A stretch of DNA of 64,000 bases from Paludibacterium denitrificans (GTDB lineage Bacteria > Pseudomonadota > Gammaproteobacteria > Burkholderiales > Chromobacteriaceae), in contig NZ_WLYX01000001.1 of the NCBI RefSeq assembly GCF_009707705.1, positions 3,100,001 through 3,164,000 of the forward strand, read 5' to 3'. Below, one piece after another: positions 29,921 to 40,056 of the stretch. The notes beneath the pieces are model-generated. The model did no database searches. It saw nothing but the letters and a program-made list of their open reading frames with translations, and was not told the origin of the DNA. Made by a program: the position numbers and the translations under genes. Each line of letters opens with the position of its first letter. Positions within the stretch are counted from its first letter, which is position 1.

Positions 29921-30649
29921 GTCCTCCCATCTGGCCCGACTGCAAACACTGCGGTTGTACGGCATGGCCGAAGCATGGCGCGAATTGCAAGCAGAGGTTC
30001 ACCGGCACCCCCTTTCGGGAGAGGCGCTGCTGCGACGATTGCTCGATGCAGAACAAGCCGACCGACAGGCACGCAGTCTGAGCTATCAACTCAAAGCAGC
30101 GCGCTTCCCGGTGCACCGTGACCTGAGCGGCATTGACTGGTCAGAGACCCCGCTGGAGTCAGCCCGTATCAAGCAACTGGCGAGTGGCAGCTATTTGGAT
30201 ACCGCGCACAACCTGATCCTGGTGGGAGGCACTGGAACCGGTAAAACCCACCGGCGACAGCCTTGGGTATTGCGGCCATTCATCAGGGCAAACGGGTGCG
30301 GTTCTACAATGCGGTAGACCCGGTGAACCAGTTGGAGAAAGAGAAACAGCAGGGTAAAACGGGACTGCTGGCACGCCAACTGGTACTGATGGATGCCGTG
30401 ATTCTGGATGAGCTGGGCTACCTGCCATTCCCCGAATCGGGTGGGGCGTTGCTGTTTCACCTGATCAGTCAGTTGTATGAGAAGACTTCGCTGATCATCA
30501 CGACCAATCTGAGTTTCGGGGAGTGGGTGAGCGTGTTTGGCGATGCCAAGATGACCACTGCGCTGCTGGATCGGGTGACGCACCACTGCGACATTCTGGA
30601 AACCGGAAATGACTCTTACCGGTTCAAGCAGAGGAGGAAAAACGGCTGA
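29913..30649 (+). CDS. istB: IstB helper ATPase (copy 2), frame-interrupted
   Basis: As copy 1: Walker A GTGTGKTH, Walker [15 protein letters not shown]. One base is missing at 30251-30254 (CCGG for CCTGG). Confidence 0.9.
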
Positions 30650-30713
30650 TTTGCCCTGGTCAAATTTGGACGCTGTTTGCTGGTCAAAATTCGACGCTGA
30701 TTGACACCACCCC

Positions 30714-31165
30714 CTACTCAATCAGACTGGCCGACACAAACAGCGCATCCAGCTGAGCATCGGTCAGCCCAAGCAGCTGGCCAACCCCGGTGATAAACGG
30801 GCTGTACCGCTTGAACGTCTGGGCGTCCTGCCAAGCCAGCTTCAGCATCATGTCCGTTCCCTCGGCCGTAATGAATGCTTCCACCTTGTCCAGCAGTCCG
30901 GCTTGATAAAGCGCACCACGCGCTTGAAAGCGGGTGACTTCCTGCGGAATAGCCGGTGATAGGTCTGGTGTCACTTCCTGTTTAACAGGACGCTCCGGCA
31001 ACACCACCCACTGGCCGTCCTGATACCGGCCACCTCGCTCCCTGATGTTGGCGGTACCGGCGTTAGTGTCGAGTAGTGCGGGAGCGGTCCAGTCGGGTCA
31101 AGCTGTTCAACATGGTCAAACAGCCAGTCAGGACCACAGACGTAAACACTGATCAGGTCGGCCAT
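30714..31165 (-). CDS. Phage tail-associated protein, frame-interrupted
   Basis: MADLISVYVCGPDWLFDHVE from 31165 joins, through a slip near 31085, to NIRERGGRYQDGQWV and then VTRFQARGALYQAGLLDKVE and ending DALFVSASLIE. The last part (F.ARAAL...GLLD.VEA.I) is the usual C-terminus of small proteins encoded next to prophage tail-fibre genes. About 150 residues. Exact role unknown. Confidence 0.6.
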
Positions 31166-31175
31166 GGTTAAGTCC

Positions 31176-31613
31176 TCACGTAAGCTTTGAGTTGTCGGAT
31201 ACGGCCATCCAGCGCGTCGATGTCAGGGACGACAAACTGGGTACCGGTGTCGTAGCTGTAACGCGGCCCGTCAGGGGATATGCCGTAAACCACGCCAGAT
31301 GCAGGTAAAACAACGACCATCCCCCGCCAAACGCCGCGCTGCTGCATGTAAAGGCGGCGGGTTGTGTGCGCTTACTCCACACGATTCCGTCGGTAGACGT
31401 GGCCGCAAAGTAACCGGATGCGTTAAAAGCCGCGAAGTAACCGTTACAGAAAATAACCGCGCCGATTGACGAAATATACGGGAGGTATCCCCCGGTCCAG
31501 TGCTGCCCGTCCGCCGAGACGGCAAAGCCTGCCGAACCGCCCGCCACTAAAAATACCGTTTCCCGATCTGACGGGAGTATTTGCTCCAACCGTAAAAAAT
31601 CATTCCTCACCAT
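31176..31613 (-). CDS. Phage tail-fibre-like protein fragment, frame-interrupted
   Basis: Repeats of the type VSADGQHWTGG, NGYFAAFNASGYFAAT and STDGIVWSKRT resemble the BNR/sialidase-like repeats of phage receptor-binding proteins. The end in another frame reads VVPDIDALDGRIRQLKAYVR, a common C-terminal tag of such proteins. No N-terminal tail-anchoring part is present, so the gene is a fragment. Confidence 0.5.
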   Translation of the reverse strand: MVRNDFLRLEQILPSDRETVFLVAGGSAGFAVSADGQHWTGGYLPYISSIGAVIFCNGYFAAFNASGYFAATSTDGIVWSKRTQPAAFTCSSAAFGGGWSLFYLHLAWFTAYPLTGRVTATTPVPSLSSLTSTRWMAVSDNSKLT

Positions 31614-31746
31614 TCCCGCCCCGGCTAGAGCAACCGAATGCTACGCGCCATTGGCCGGACACCAAGGGACGGCGCTTCGGCGTAATGCACCTTCACGCTG
31701 GGCTTACTCGTTATTTCGTCGATTAGTAACCGGTAATATGCACCGT

Positions 31747-32619
31747 TCAGATAGCAGTCATCACATCCATGCCGCGCGTGACAGCCTTGTCGCGATGACG
31801 AATGCAGAATAATGGCCGACGCAGCTGTGATGCGTCTTGCCGGACTTCGGCCAACTTGCCGTTTGCCAGCAAGTCGGCCACGACATGGCGTGACAGACAG
31901 CTCACCCCCAATCCTGCCGCCACTGTATGTTTAATGGCTTCGAGGTCGCCCAACTCCATCGCCACATCGACGGAGCCGAGAACAGGAAAGAGTTGCTGCT
32001 CGACCACTTCTCTCGTCCCGGAACCGGTTTCCCGCACGATCCAGGGCATCCCGACCAGTGACGCAAGCCCCAGCGGTCCGTCGCCTTGCGCAGCGGCCCA
32101 TTGACCTGCTACCACCACGACCAGCTCGTCTTCTTGCCAAGGAGTCACCACGATTTCGGCATGATGGCACGAGCCTTCGATCAAGCCCATGTCCACCTGA
32201 AACGTGGCCACCGCATCAACAATGGCTTGGGTATTGCCCACCTGCAACTGTACGCGCGATTGTCGATAGCGCTGACGAAAGGCGGCCAGTCGCGCGGGGA
32301 GCAGATAATTGGCGATAGTGGTGCTGGCACCCAGTCGTAAATGAATGGCTTCATCGTTGACCAGATTCTGCATCTCTTGGGCACTGGCCAGCATCGCACG
32401 GGCACGCGGCAGCAGCAGTCGACCGTGTTCGTTTAACTGCAAACGGCGCCCTACCCGATCAAACAACGTGACGCCCAACCCTTGCTGCAGCATTTGCAAT
32501 GCCTGACTGGCGGCCGATTGGGTCAACGCCACTTTCGAGGCGGCTTCGGTCACTGTGCCGTGGTCGGCGACGGCAACAAACACCTCCAGTTCGCGCAGGC
32601 TAAGTTTGAACGTCATCAT
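31747..32619 (-). CDS. LysR family regulator (YeiE/CysB-like position)
   Basis: 290 residues, intact. N-terminal winged HTH (LRELEVFVAVADHGTVTEAA, SKVALTQSAASQAL) and a periplasmic-binding-like effector domain (LRLGASTTIANYLLPARLAA, MPWIVRETGSGTREVVEQ). Divergent from the YeiH-type gene with about 110 bases between, rich in A/T, where it presumably binds. This LysR/YeiH pairing is widespread. Confidence 0.9.
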   Translation of the reverse strand: MMTFKLSLRELEVFVAVADHGTVTEAASKVALTQSAASQALQMLQQGLGVTLFDRVGRRLQLNEHGRLLLPRARAMLASAQEMQNLVNDEAIHLRLGASTTIANYLLPARLAAFRQRYRQSRVQLQVGNTQAIVDAVATFQVDMGLIEGSCHHAEIVVTPWQEDELVVVVAGQWAAAQGDGPLGLASLVGMPWIVRETGSGTREVVEQQLFPVLGSVDVAMELGDLEAIKHTVAAGLGVSCLSRHVVADLLANGKLAEVRQDASQLRRPLFCIRHRDKAVTRGMDVMTAI

Positions 32620-32731
32620 GGCCTCTCACATAAATCATTATTTTTTTTAATGATTAAAAGTATTTTTATCCGTTTTTATCACTATACAAAAATCAATAAA
32701 GTCTCACCATAGACTTGTTTGGAATTTGTAT

Positions 32732-33775
32732 ATGCGAAAGTTTGTCGAGATAGTACCGGGGATACTGCTGGCAGGCGCGCTGGCGGGCGCAGGCATTGGA
32801 CTCGCCGCGACCCCAATCATGCAGCAGTGGGGGCTTTCTGCGCTGATTCTGGCGATTCTGCTTGGCATGCTGATAGGCAACACGCTCTACCCGCGCATGG
32901 CGATGGTTTGCCATGGAGGCGTCAGCCTGTCCAAGCAGACACTGTTACGCGCCGGGATCATTTTGTATGGCTTCCGGCTCACGTTTCAGGACATCGGTCA
33001 GGTGGGCTGGAGTGCGGTATTGATTGATGCGCTGGTGCTGAGCAGCACGTTTGCGCTGGCTTTTCAGGTTGGCCGAAAATGGCTGAAGCTGGATGAACAG
33101 ACGGTGATTCTGGTGGGGGCTGGCAGTTCGATCTGTGGCGCCGCAGCCGTACTGGCGACCGAGCCGGTTCTCAAGGCACGTACCGAGCATGTCTCGGTTG
33201 CCGTCGCCACCGTGGTGGTATTTGGCACTGTTTCGATGTTTCTCTATCCGCTCGGTTTCCACCTGCTGCAACTGCTTGGGCTGCCTCTTCCCGGCATGCA
33301 ACGCTACGGCATATTTGCCGGATCGACGATACACGAAGTCGCACAGGTGGTAGCCGCTGCGCGCGCCATCAGCGAACAGGCTGCCAATACTGCCGTCATC
33401 ACCAAGATGATCCGCGTGATCATGCTGGCACCGTTTCTGTTATGGCTTTCGGCCTGGCTTGCCCGCCGTCGCCCGCAACACACCAGCCAACGCTCGGCCA
33501 TTACCGTGCCGTGGTTTGCGCTCTGGTTTTTGCTAATGACTGGCGTTAACTCGCTACATCTGCTGCCGGTGACGCTCACTCAGAATCTGCTAATGCTGGA
33601 CAACATGCTGCTAGCCACCGCCATGGCTGCACTGGGACTGACGACACAAGTCTCGGCCATCCGGGCGGCCGGGCCAAAACCGTTATGGCTGGCGACGATT
33701 CTGTTTGGCTGGTTATTGCTGGGCGGAAGTTTGATCAATGCACTGATCGGGCAGGCACTGACGCATTTCGCCTAA
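32732..33775 (+). CDS. YeiH/UPF0324 family membrane protein (putative sulfate exporter)
   Basis: 347 residues with about ten hydrophobic segments. Family marks: [50 protein letters not shown] and [20 protein letters not shown], with [14 protein letters not shown]. The family is annotated as putative sulfate exporter; the substrate is not certain. Controlled, by position, by the divergent LysR gene. Confidence 0.9.
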   Translation: MRKFVEIVPGILLAGALAGAGIGLAATPIMQQWGLSALILAILLGMLIGNTLYPRMAMVCHGGVSLSKQTLLRAGIILYGFRLTFQDIGQVGWSAVLIDALVLSSTFALAFQVGRKWLKLDEQTVILVGAGSSICGAAAVLATEPVLKARTEHVSVAVATVVVFGTVSMFLYPLGFHLLQLLGLPLPGMQRYGIFAGSTIHEVAQVVAAARAISEQAANTAVITKMIRVIMLAPFLLWLSAWLARRRPQHTSQRSAITVPWFALWFLLMTGVNSLHLLPVTLTQNLLMLDNMLLATAMAALGLTTQVSAIRAAGPKPLWLATILFGWLLLGGSLINALIGQALTHFA

Positions 33776-33891
33776 AACGTTTGAAGGCAAGCCCAAAACA
33801 GTTTGCCAGCACAATGCGGCAGCAGCTGGTCGCTGCCGTTGGCCAGCGCCTATACTCATGGCATCGATTCCGCTTGCGATGAGTCTGCCGC

Positions 33892-35659
33892 ATGACCGCA
33901 CCCCACGCTCTTTCGGCCAACCTTTCGGCTGCCGCTGAGACAGCCGAAGACAGTTTATGGCCGCTGCTGCATGCCGCGCAGCAATCCCCGGGCTGCGTAT
34001 CGCCAACCACCCAGCAGCAGATTGCGGCAAAGCTCAAACGGCCAGTGGCCGAGGTCCGTGGCGTGGTGGAGTTTTACCATCTACTAAGCAGCACGCCGCA
34101 AGGCGAATATTGCCTGCGCTTGTCGGACAACATCACCGACCGCTTCGACGGCAACATGGCTATTCTCGAGCGCTTACAGCAGCGGCTGGGCATTGACTTG
34201 GGCCACTGCCGCGCCGATGGCCGTGTGTCGCTACACCTGACCTCTTGCATTGGTCTGGCGGACCAAGGCCCGGCTGCGCTGATCAATGGCCTGCCGCTTA
34301 CCCGGCTAACCCCGGGTCGAGCCGGGCGGATGGCACAGCTGATAGAACAACGCGTCCCGGTAGCCAACTGGCCGCGCCGCTGGTTTCACATCAACAACAC
34401 CGTACACCGGGCCCCACGCTCGGCTGCCGTATCAAACCGGGCAGTGTACTGCGCCGAGCGTGGCAACTGGGTGCCGACACGGTTTTGCAGCACATCAAGA
34501 CAGCCGGACTGCGCGGCCGCGGCGGCGCCGGGTTTGCCAGCGCACAAAAGTGGCAACACGCCAGAGACACCCCGGCCGACCAGCGTTTCGTCATTGCCAA
34601 TGCCGATGAAGGCGAACCGGGCACCTTCAAGGATCGGGCATTACTCACCCTGCAGGCCGATGCATTATTTGAAGGTATGACGCTGGCGGGTTGGGTCATC
34701 GGCGCCCAGCGCGGCATTTTGTACCTGCGCGGAGAATACCAATATCTGCTGCCACATCTGCATGCCGTACTGGCCAGACGCCGCGCCGCCGGGTTACTTG
34801 GGGCGCGGCTGCTTGATACGGATAACGCGTTTGAAATCGACATTCATCTCGGGGCCGGGGCCTATATCTGCGGCGAAGAAACCGCACTGATCGAATCGCT
34901 GGAAGGCAAACGCGGCATTCCGCGGCTGCGACCGCCCTTTCCGGTCAATGCCGGATACCGGGCAAGCCAACGCTTTGCCACAATATCGAAACCCTGATAC
35001 AAGCCGCGCAGATCATACAAAACGGCGCTGCCGCCTTTGCCAGCTACGGTACGCCCGCATCGCCGGGCAGCAAGGTGTTGAGCATTTCGGGCGATGTTGC
35101 CCGGCCGGGGCTGTACGAATTCCCCCCGGGCGTAACGGTGCAACAGGTTCTGGAGGCTTGCGGCGCCCAAAACGTACAAGCGGTACAGGTGGGCGGGCCA
35201 TCGGGCTGCCTGATCGCCCCAACCGAGTTTCAGCGCCATCTTTGCTACGAGGATTTACCAACCAGCGGTTCGTTCATGGTGTTTAATCACCAACGCGACA
35301 TTCTGGAGATCGCTCGTCATTTCACCCGTTTTTTTGCCTTTGAGAGTTGCGGTTTCTGCACACCCTGCCGCGTTGGCACACAGCTGTTGCAACGTGCCAT
35401 GGACACGCTATGTAGCGGCCATGGCAGCCGCCAACAACTGAACGACATTGAGGAGATTGGTGAAATCATGCGGCAAACCAGCCATTGCGGATTGGGACAA
35501 AGTGCTGCCAACCCGTTACGCGACAGCCTGCTGCGGTTTAGCGCGCTCTATGAAGCACGCCTGAGCACAAACGACGCCATCGCGGGTTTCGATCTGGAAG
35601 CAAGGTTGGCCGAAACGCGGCAACCGGCACCCGCCAACACAACGGAGCCCGCGCCATGA
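33892..35659 (+). CDS. hoxF: NAD-reducing hydrogenase diaphorase subunit HoxF, frame-interrupted
   Basis: About 590 residues. The first 170 are a NuoE-like thioredoxin-fold domain (VRGVVEFYHLLSSTPQGEYC, HLTSCIGLADQGPAALING). The NuoF-like part follows: GLRGRGGAGF (NADH), ANADEGEPGTFKDR (FMN), GAYICGEETALIESLEGKRG, then the 4Fe-4S site ESCGFCTPCRVGT. Breaks at 34407-34410 and 34958-34961 are CCGG where CCTGG restores the frame (second: GYLGKPTLCHNIETL). HoxF moves electrons between NAD(H) and the HoxUYH part. Its stop overlaps hoxU (ATGA). Confidence 0.93.
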
Positions 35660-36371
35660 GCAACACGACCACCTTGTTGCTGGATGGCAACCCGCTGGCG
35701 TTCACACCCGGCGATAGCATCATGCAGGCCGCCGCCGGGCTTACCATTACATCCCGCACCTGTGCTATCACCCGGAGCTTGGCGCCCATGGCAGTTGCCG
35801 CGTTTGCAGCGTCAAGGTCAATGGCCGACTGATGGCCTCATGCACGACGCCAGCCGAGGCAGGCATGGTGGTCGAAAATCTCAGCGATGCCATACAGCAG
35901 CTGCGCAGCCGCTTGGTGCAGATGCTGTTTGTTGAAGGCAACCATTTTTGCCCCAGCTGCGAACGCAGTGGTAATTGCCAATTGCAGGCCGTGGCCTACT
36001 TCGTCGGCATGCAGGATTCGCACTTTGCTCACATCTACCCGCAGCGGGAACTGGATGCCTCGCACCCCGAAATCTTGCTCGATCGTGATCGCTGCATCCA
36101 GTGTGAGCTATGTGTGCGCGCCAGCAGGGAGCTGGATGGCAAGCATGTCTTTGCCCTCACTGGCCGTGGCGGCAAGACACAGCTGGTCGTGGATGCCCCA
36201 TCGGGCCTGCTCAAAGACAGCACGCTGACAACCAGCGACCGGGCTGCACATGTCTGCCCGGTTGGCGCCATCCTGATCAAGCGTCAGGGCTACACCCGCC
36301 CGATTGGCGAACGACTGTACGACCAGGCAACCATCGCCTGCGTCGGCCACCATCAACCGGACGAAGCGTAA
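35656..36371 (+). CDS. hoxU: NAD-reducing hydrogenase subunit HoxU, frame-interrupted
   Basis: About 238 residues. N-terminal 2Fe-2S domain (HGSCRVCSVKV, SCTTPA), the NuoG-like H/C3 site (CPSCERSGNCQLQ) and a 4Fe-4S site (DRCIQCELCVRASRE); HVCPVGAI near the end. The break lies near 35740, where GCTTAC stands where GCCGGC restores AGHYIPHLCYHPELG. HoxU carries electrons between HoxF and HoxY. Confidence 0.92.
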
Positions 36372-36384
36372 ACGGAAAGCCACC

Positions 36385-36929
36385 ATGCCACGAAAACTCC
36401 GTCTGGCCACCTGCTCGCTCGTGTCTGCTTTGGCTGCCACATGTCGTTTCTGGATCTTGATGAGAGGCTGTCCGACCTGTTGGACTACGTGGAACTGGAC
36501 CGCAGCCCGCTCACCGACATCAAGCAACTGGCCGATAGCGGCGTGGACATCGGGCTGGTGGAAGGTGGCGTGTGCAACACCGACAACGTGCAAGTGCTGC
36601 GCGAATTCCGCCAACGCTGCACCACGCTGGTGGCGGTTGGCGCCTGCGCCCTCACCGGTGGCATCCCGGCTTTGCGTAATCACTACACCGCCAGTGCCTG
36701 CCTGCAAGAAGCCTATGGCCGGGGCGTCAGTCTGGATTCACCACTACTTCCCGATGACCCGGAACTGCCGTCATTACTCGACAAGGTGTACCCGATTCAT
36801 GAGCTGGTCACGGTAGACTATGTTTTGCCCGGCTGCCCGCCACCGGCTGAGGCTTTCCTCGAACTACTCAGCGCGCTGCATGAAGGTCGCCCACCACAAC
36901 TGGATTACCCCTTGCGCCGCTTTGACTGA
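36385..36929 (+). CDS. hoxY: NAD-reducing hydrogenase small subunit HoxY, frame-interrupted
   Basis: About 181 residues. Cysteines of the proximal 4Fe-4S cluster are visible once the frame is joined: CSLAGCFGCHMSFLD, VEGGVCN, VAVGACALTGGIP and YVLPGCPPPAE. The break at 36421-36425 reads GTGTC where GCCGGC is expected. HoxY pairs with HoxH to form the hydrogenase module. Confidence 0.92.
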
Positions 36930-36943
36930 CCCGGACCACGCCC

Positions 36944-38439
36944 ATGTACGAACATCTGGAAACCGCCGCCGAACCCGATGGCCTGCGCCGCGTGGTGATC
37001 GACCCGCTCAGCCGGGTGGAAGGACATGGCAAGATCACGCTGCTGCTGGATGAGCAACGGCGCGTGCAACAAGCCCGGCTGCACATTGTCGAATTTCGTG
37101 GTTTTGAAAAGTTCATTCAGGGACGACCGTTCTGGGAAGTACCCACGCTGGTACAGCGGCTGTGCGGCATCTGCCCGGTCAGCCACCTGCTGGCCGCCTC
37201 CAAAGCCACCGATGCGTTTGTGCTCGGCCACACTCCGGTGCCACCAGCAGCCACCCGCTTGCGCCGGTTACTGCATTTCGGCCAACTACTACAATCCCAC
37301 GCCCTGCACTTCTTCCACCTCGCCTCGCCGGATTTGCTGTTTGGTACCGCCGATGATGTCAAACATCGCAACATCGCTGGCGTGCTGCACGACGCACCGG
37401 AATTGGGGATGATGGGCATCCGGCTGCGCAAATACGGGCAAGAAATCATCCGCGTGCTTACTGGCAAACGCGTGCATGGCACCGGCTCCATTCCCGGCGG
37501 CTTCAACAAGCCGCTGAACGCGGCGGATCGGTTATTGTTGCAACAGGACTTGCCGAACGTACTGAGCTGGGCACAACAGGGTCTGGCGCTGGCAAAACGC
37601 CTGTTTCTGGCTGGCCCCACTCACCGCGATTTCGCCGCCGCGCCGTCCAACTTCCTGTCGCTGGTGGGGCCGGATGGCGCCCGGAACTCTACGACGGCAA
37701 ACTGCGCGCCAGACGCGTTGATGGCTCGCTGTTGTTCGATCAGGCCGATCCCCGGCGCTACGCGGAATTGATCCACGAGCAGGTCAAACCCCGGTCGTAC
37801 ATGAAGTTCCCTTTTCTGATCGCCCTCGGCCCGGAGCGGGGGTGGTATCGCGTAGGGCCGCTGGCTCGCGTCAACAACTGTGACTACATCACCACCCCGT
37901 TGGCCGAAACCGCCCGGCAGGAATTCATGGCACTGGGTGGCGGTGCGCCGGTACAGGCCACGCTGGCTTACCATTGGGCACGCATGATCGAACTGCTTCA
38001 CTGCGCCGAAGCCATCGCGGAACTACTGGATGACCCTGATTTGCTGGATACCCAGCTGCGGGCGCAAGGCGATGGCGTGCGCGAAGCGGTTGGCGTCATC
38101 GAGGCACCACGTGGCACGCTGTTCCACCATTACCGCATTGATGACAACGACCTGATCGAAATGGCCAATCTGATTGTTTCCACCACCAGCAATAATCAGG
38201 CGATGAACGAATCGGTCCGCACGGTGGCGGCAGAAGAATTTGACGGGCGCGAACTGAGCGAGCCATTGCTCAATCGCATCGAAATGGCCATCCGCGCCTA
38301 TGACCCATGCCTGTCGTGCGCGACCCACGCCATGGGCAAGATGCCATTACGCATCGAAGCCATCAATGCCGATGGCTCTCTGGTGGACTGCCTGATCAAG
38401 GATAGTGACGGGCAACTACGCCGGGACGTGACGGTATGA
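36944..38439 (+). CDS. hoxH: NAD-reducing hydrogenase large subunit HoxH, frame-interrupted
   Basis: About 499 residues. NiFe-site motifs: SRVEGHGKI, RLCGICPVSHLLAASKATD (R-x-CGxC-x3-H) and DPCLSCATHAMG near the C-terminus. About 30 residues beyond the last motif form the peptide that a maturation protease removes. The break at 37681-37684 is CCGG for CCTGG (GALELYDGKLRARR). It binds and splits H2 in the cytoplasm, coupled to NAD+. Confidence 0.93.
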
Positions 38440-38912
38440 GCGCCATTGCGCCGCTGCTGGTGATTGGTATCGGCAACCCCAGTCGTGGCGACGATGCCAT
38501 CGGGCCACTGTTGGCCGAACGGCTGCAACGCTGGTTGGCCGAACACGCCATCAACCACGTAGAGGTGTTAAGCGACTTTCAGCTCAACATCGAACAGGTG
38601 CTGGATCTGGCCGGACGACAACGGGTGTTGTTCATCGACGCCAGCGTAAACAGCGCCACACCTTTTGCCTGTGAGCGCGTCAGCCCGATCGACAGCAGCC
38701 ATTACAGTACGCACAGCGTCTTGCCACAGCAGTTGCTGGCACTTTACCAACGACTGATGCAGCAACCAGCGCCACCGACCGAATTACTGACCATCCAGGG
38801 CGAGGCGTTTGAATTGGGACAGCCACCCAGTGACATGGCACAAGCTGGCATGGCCGCCGCTTGGCCGTTTCTGTGCCAGTGGTGCACCGGCACGCACCGC
38901 ACCATCGTCTAA
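38436..38912 (+). CDS. hoxW: Hydrogenase maturation protease HoxW
   Basis: 158 residues, intact. LLVIGIGNPSRGDDAIGPLL (Ni-sensing Asp/Glu motif of HycI/HyaD proteases), DFQLNIEQ and VLFIDASV. ATG overlaps the hoxH stop. It trims the HoxH C-terminus after nickel insertion. No hyp genes are in the window, so they must lie elsewhere. Confidence 0.88.
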   Translation: MSAIAPLLVIGIGNPSRGDDAIGPLLAERLQRWLAEHAINHVEVLSDFQLNIEQVLDLAGRQRVLFIDASVNSATPFACERVSPIDSSHYSTHSVLPQQLLALYQRLMQQPAPPTELLTIQGEAFELGQPPSDMAQAGMAAAWPFLCQWCTGTHRTIV

Positions 38913-38976
38913 AAACATTCACACCAAACTACCGCTGGCAGACTGGAGTCCCCCAATCTGCCAACGGTATTCAGAC

Positions 38977-39492
38977 TCAGCGCGGGATACGCACCGCGTG
39001 TTCGTCATAATTACCCTTGTCCGCACCACTATGGCATGCCATGCAGTTGGCGGCACTACCGATGGATTTGCGGCGGAACACGGCCGGGCTGACCTCATCG
39101 TGCTTATGCAAGAACCACCCGGTACGGGTAATGCGAATATTGGTTTTCGCTGCCTCGGCCGGGCGTAGCGGGCGGGTATCGCGGTCGGCCGACGCGTAAA
39201 CCAGAAACTGGCGGATTTCCTGTTCGGACTTCTTGTCCAGCGAGGCATTGCTGCCAAAGTGGCGCGGCAGATTGTCCATCAGGGCATTCCACGACTTACC
39301 CGGCAACATGCCCGGCGGGTAAGCCATATGGCAGCTACCGCATTCGGTCTTCCGAGTGGCATTGACCGGAGCGGCTGTGTTGTATTGATGATGACCGTGC
39401 TTGGACTTGAAATGTTCTTCGTGGTCGTCGTCGGCATGCACGGTGGTGGCCAGCATCAGTAGGCCGATGAAACTGAGTAGCGAGGTGCGCAT
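38977..39492 (-). CDS. Periplasmic diheme cytochrome c
   Basis: 171 residues, intact. Signal peptide (MRTSLLSFIGLLMLATTVHA) with an HADDDHEEHFKSKHGHH histidine-rich start of the mature protein. Two haem sites: CGSCH and CMACH. It resembles the DHC-type diheme cytochromes found next to DUF1924 cytochromes and b561. Likely an electron carrier to the adjacent membrane cytochrome. Confidence 0.88.
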   Translation of the reverse strand: MRTSLLSFIGLLMLATTVHADDDHEEHFKSKHGHHQYNTAAPVNATRKTECGSCHMAYPPGMLPGKSWNALMDNLPRHFGSNASLDKKSEQEIRQFLVYASADRDTRPLRPAEAAKTNIRITRTGWFLHKHDEVSPAVFRRKSIGSAANCMACHSGADKGNYDEHAVRIPR

Positions 39493-39504
39493 GGGAATTC
39501 TTTC

Positions 39505-39911
39505 TTATCGTATCGAAGCCATGAAGGTGAGGAAGTCGCCCTTTTCCAGCGGCGTACATTCGCGCGACAGTACGTCGTCACAATTACGGCGGAACCATTT
39601 CTCCACCTTGCGGCTATCGGTAAAGCGCTGCGGATTCACCACCGGCGCCATCGGGCCGATCTTGCGGTACGCCGGCGTCAAACCTTCGCGCTTCGGGTCG
39701 GAGGTGTGGCAACTGGCGCAGCTGATGGTCTTGCCGTTTTTCTGATTTTTTTCAGGTAGAACGCCCGGCCCCGGCTGGCAGAGAAGCCACTAAACCCCGG
39801 TTGCGCGGCCTTGGCCTGTTGACGATAGTTTTCCAGCTGCACATCCAGACTACCGGCGTGCACCAGCGGCATAACCCCCAGCGCCAACACGGCGGCATAG
39901 CGAAACATCAT
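39505..39911 (-). CDS. DUF1924 cytochrome c, frame-interrupted
   Basis: Signal peptide ending VMPLVHAG, then FSASRGRAFYLKK, CASCHTSDP (haem), PMAPVVNPQRFTD and VEKWFRRNCDDVL, the DUF1924 pattern. The break is in an A run near 39742 (seven A where eight are needed: LKKNQKNGKTISC). About 135 residues. Lies 12 bases upstream of the diheme gene on the same strand, so one operon. Confidence 0.87.
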
Positions 39912-40056
39912 GGTAAGCCCCTTATACAAGTATGGGCTTGCCACTTTACTGACCCAGTCTTAACGCTAGCTTAATCAACAAAACCATTATCGTGATGCGG
40001 TTAAGCTGGCGTTAAGGTGCCACGGCTACAGTGCGAAAAAACACAAGGACATAATC
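39912..40056. promoter_or_regulatory. Divergent promoter region of the cytochrome genes
   Basis: 145 bases between DUF1924 cytochrome (minus) and b561 (plus). It contains TTAACGCTAGCTTAA / TTAAGCTGGCGTTAA, an inverted repeat (39960-39974 and 40001-40015) separated by 26 bases, possibly an operator. Confidence 0.45.

Larger units (their letters stand above)
28321..30703 (+). mobile_element. IS21-family element, copy 2 (inverted to copy 1)
   Basis: Starts TGTAAAACAGCG, ends CGCTGATTGACA, with the same inner repeats and genes as copy 1 but on the plus strand. The few differences from copy 1 lie at expected GCCGGC or CCWGG positions or G/C runs (18476/29049, 18090/29437, 18398/29130, 17943/29580, 17811/29719). 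Confidence 0.9.
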
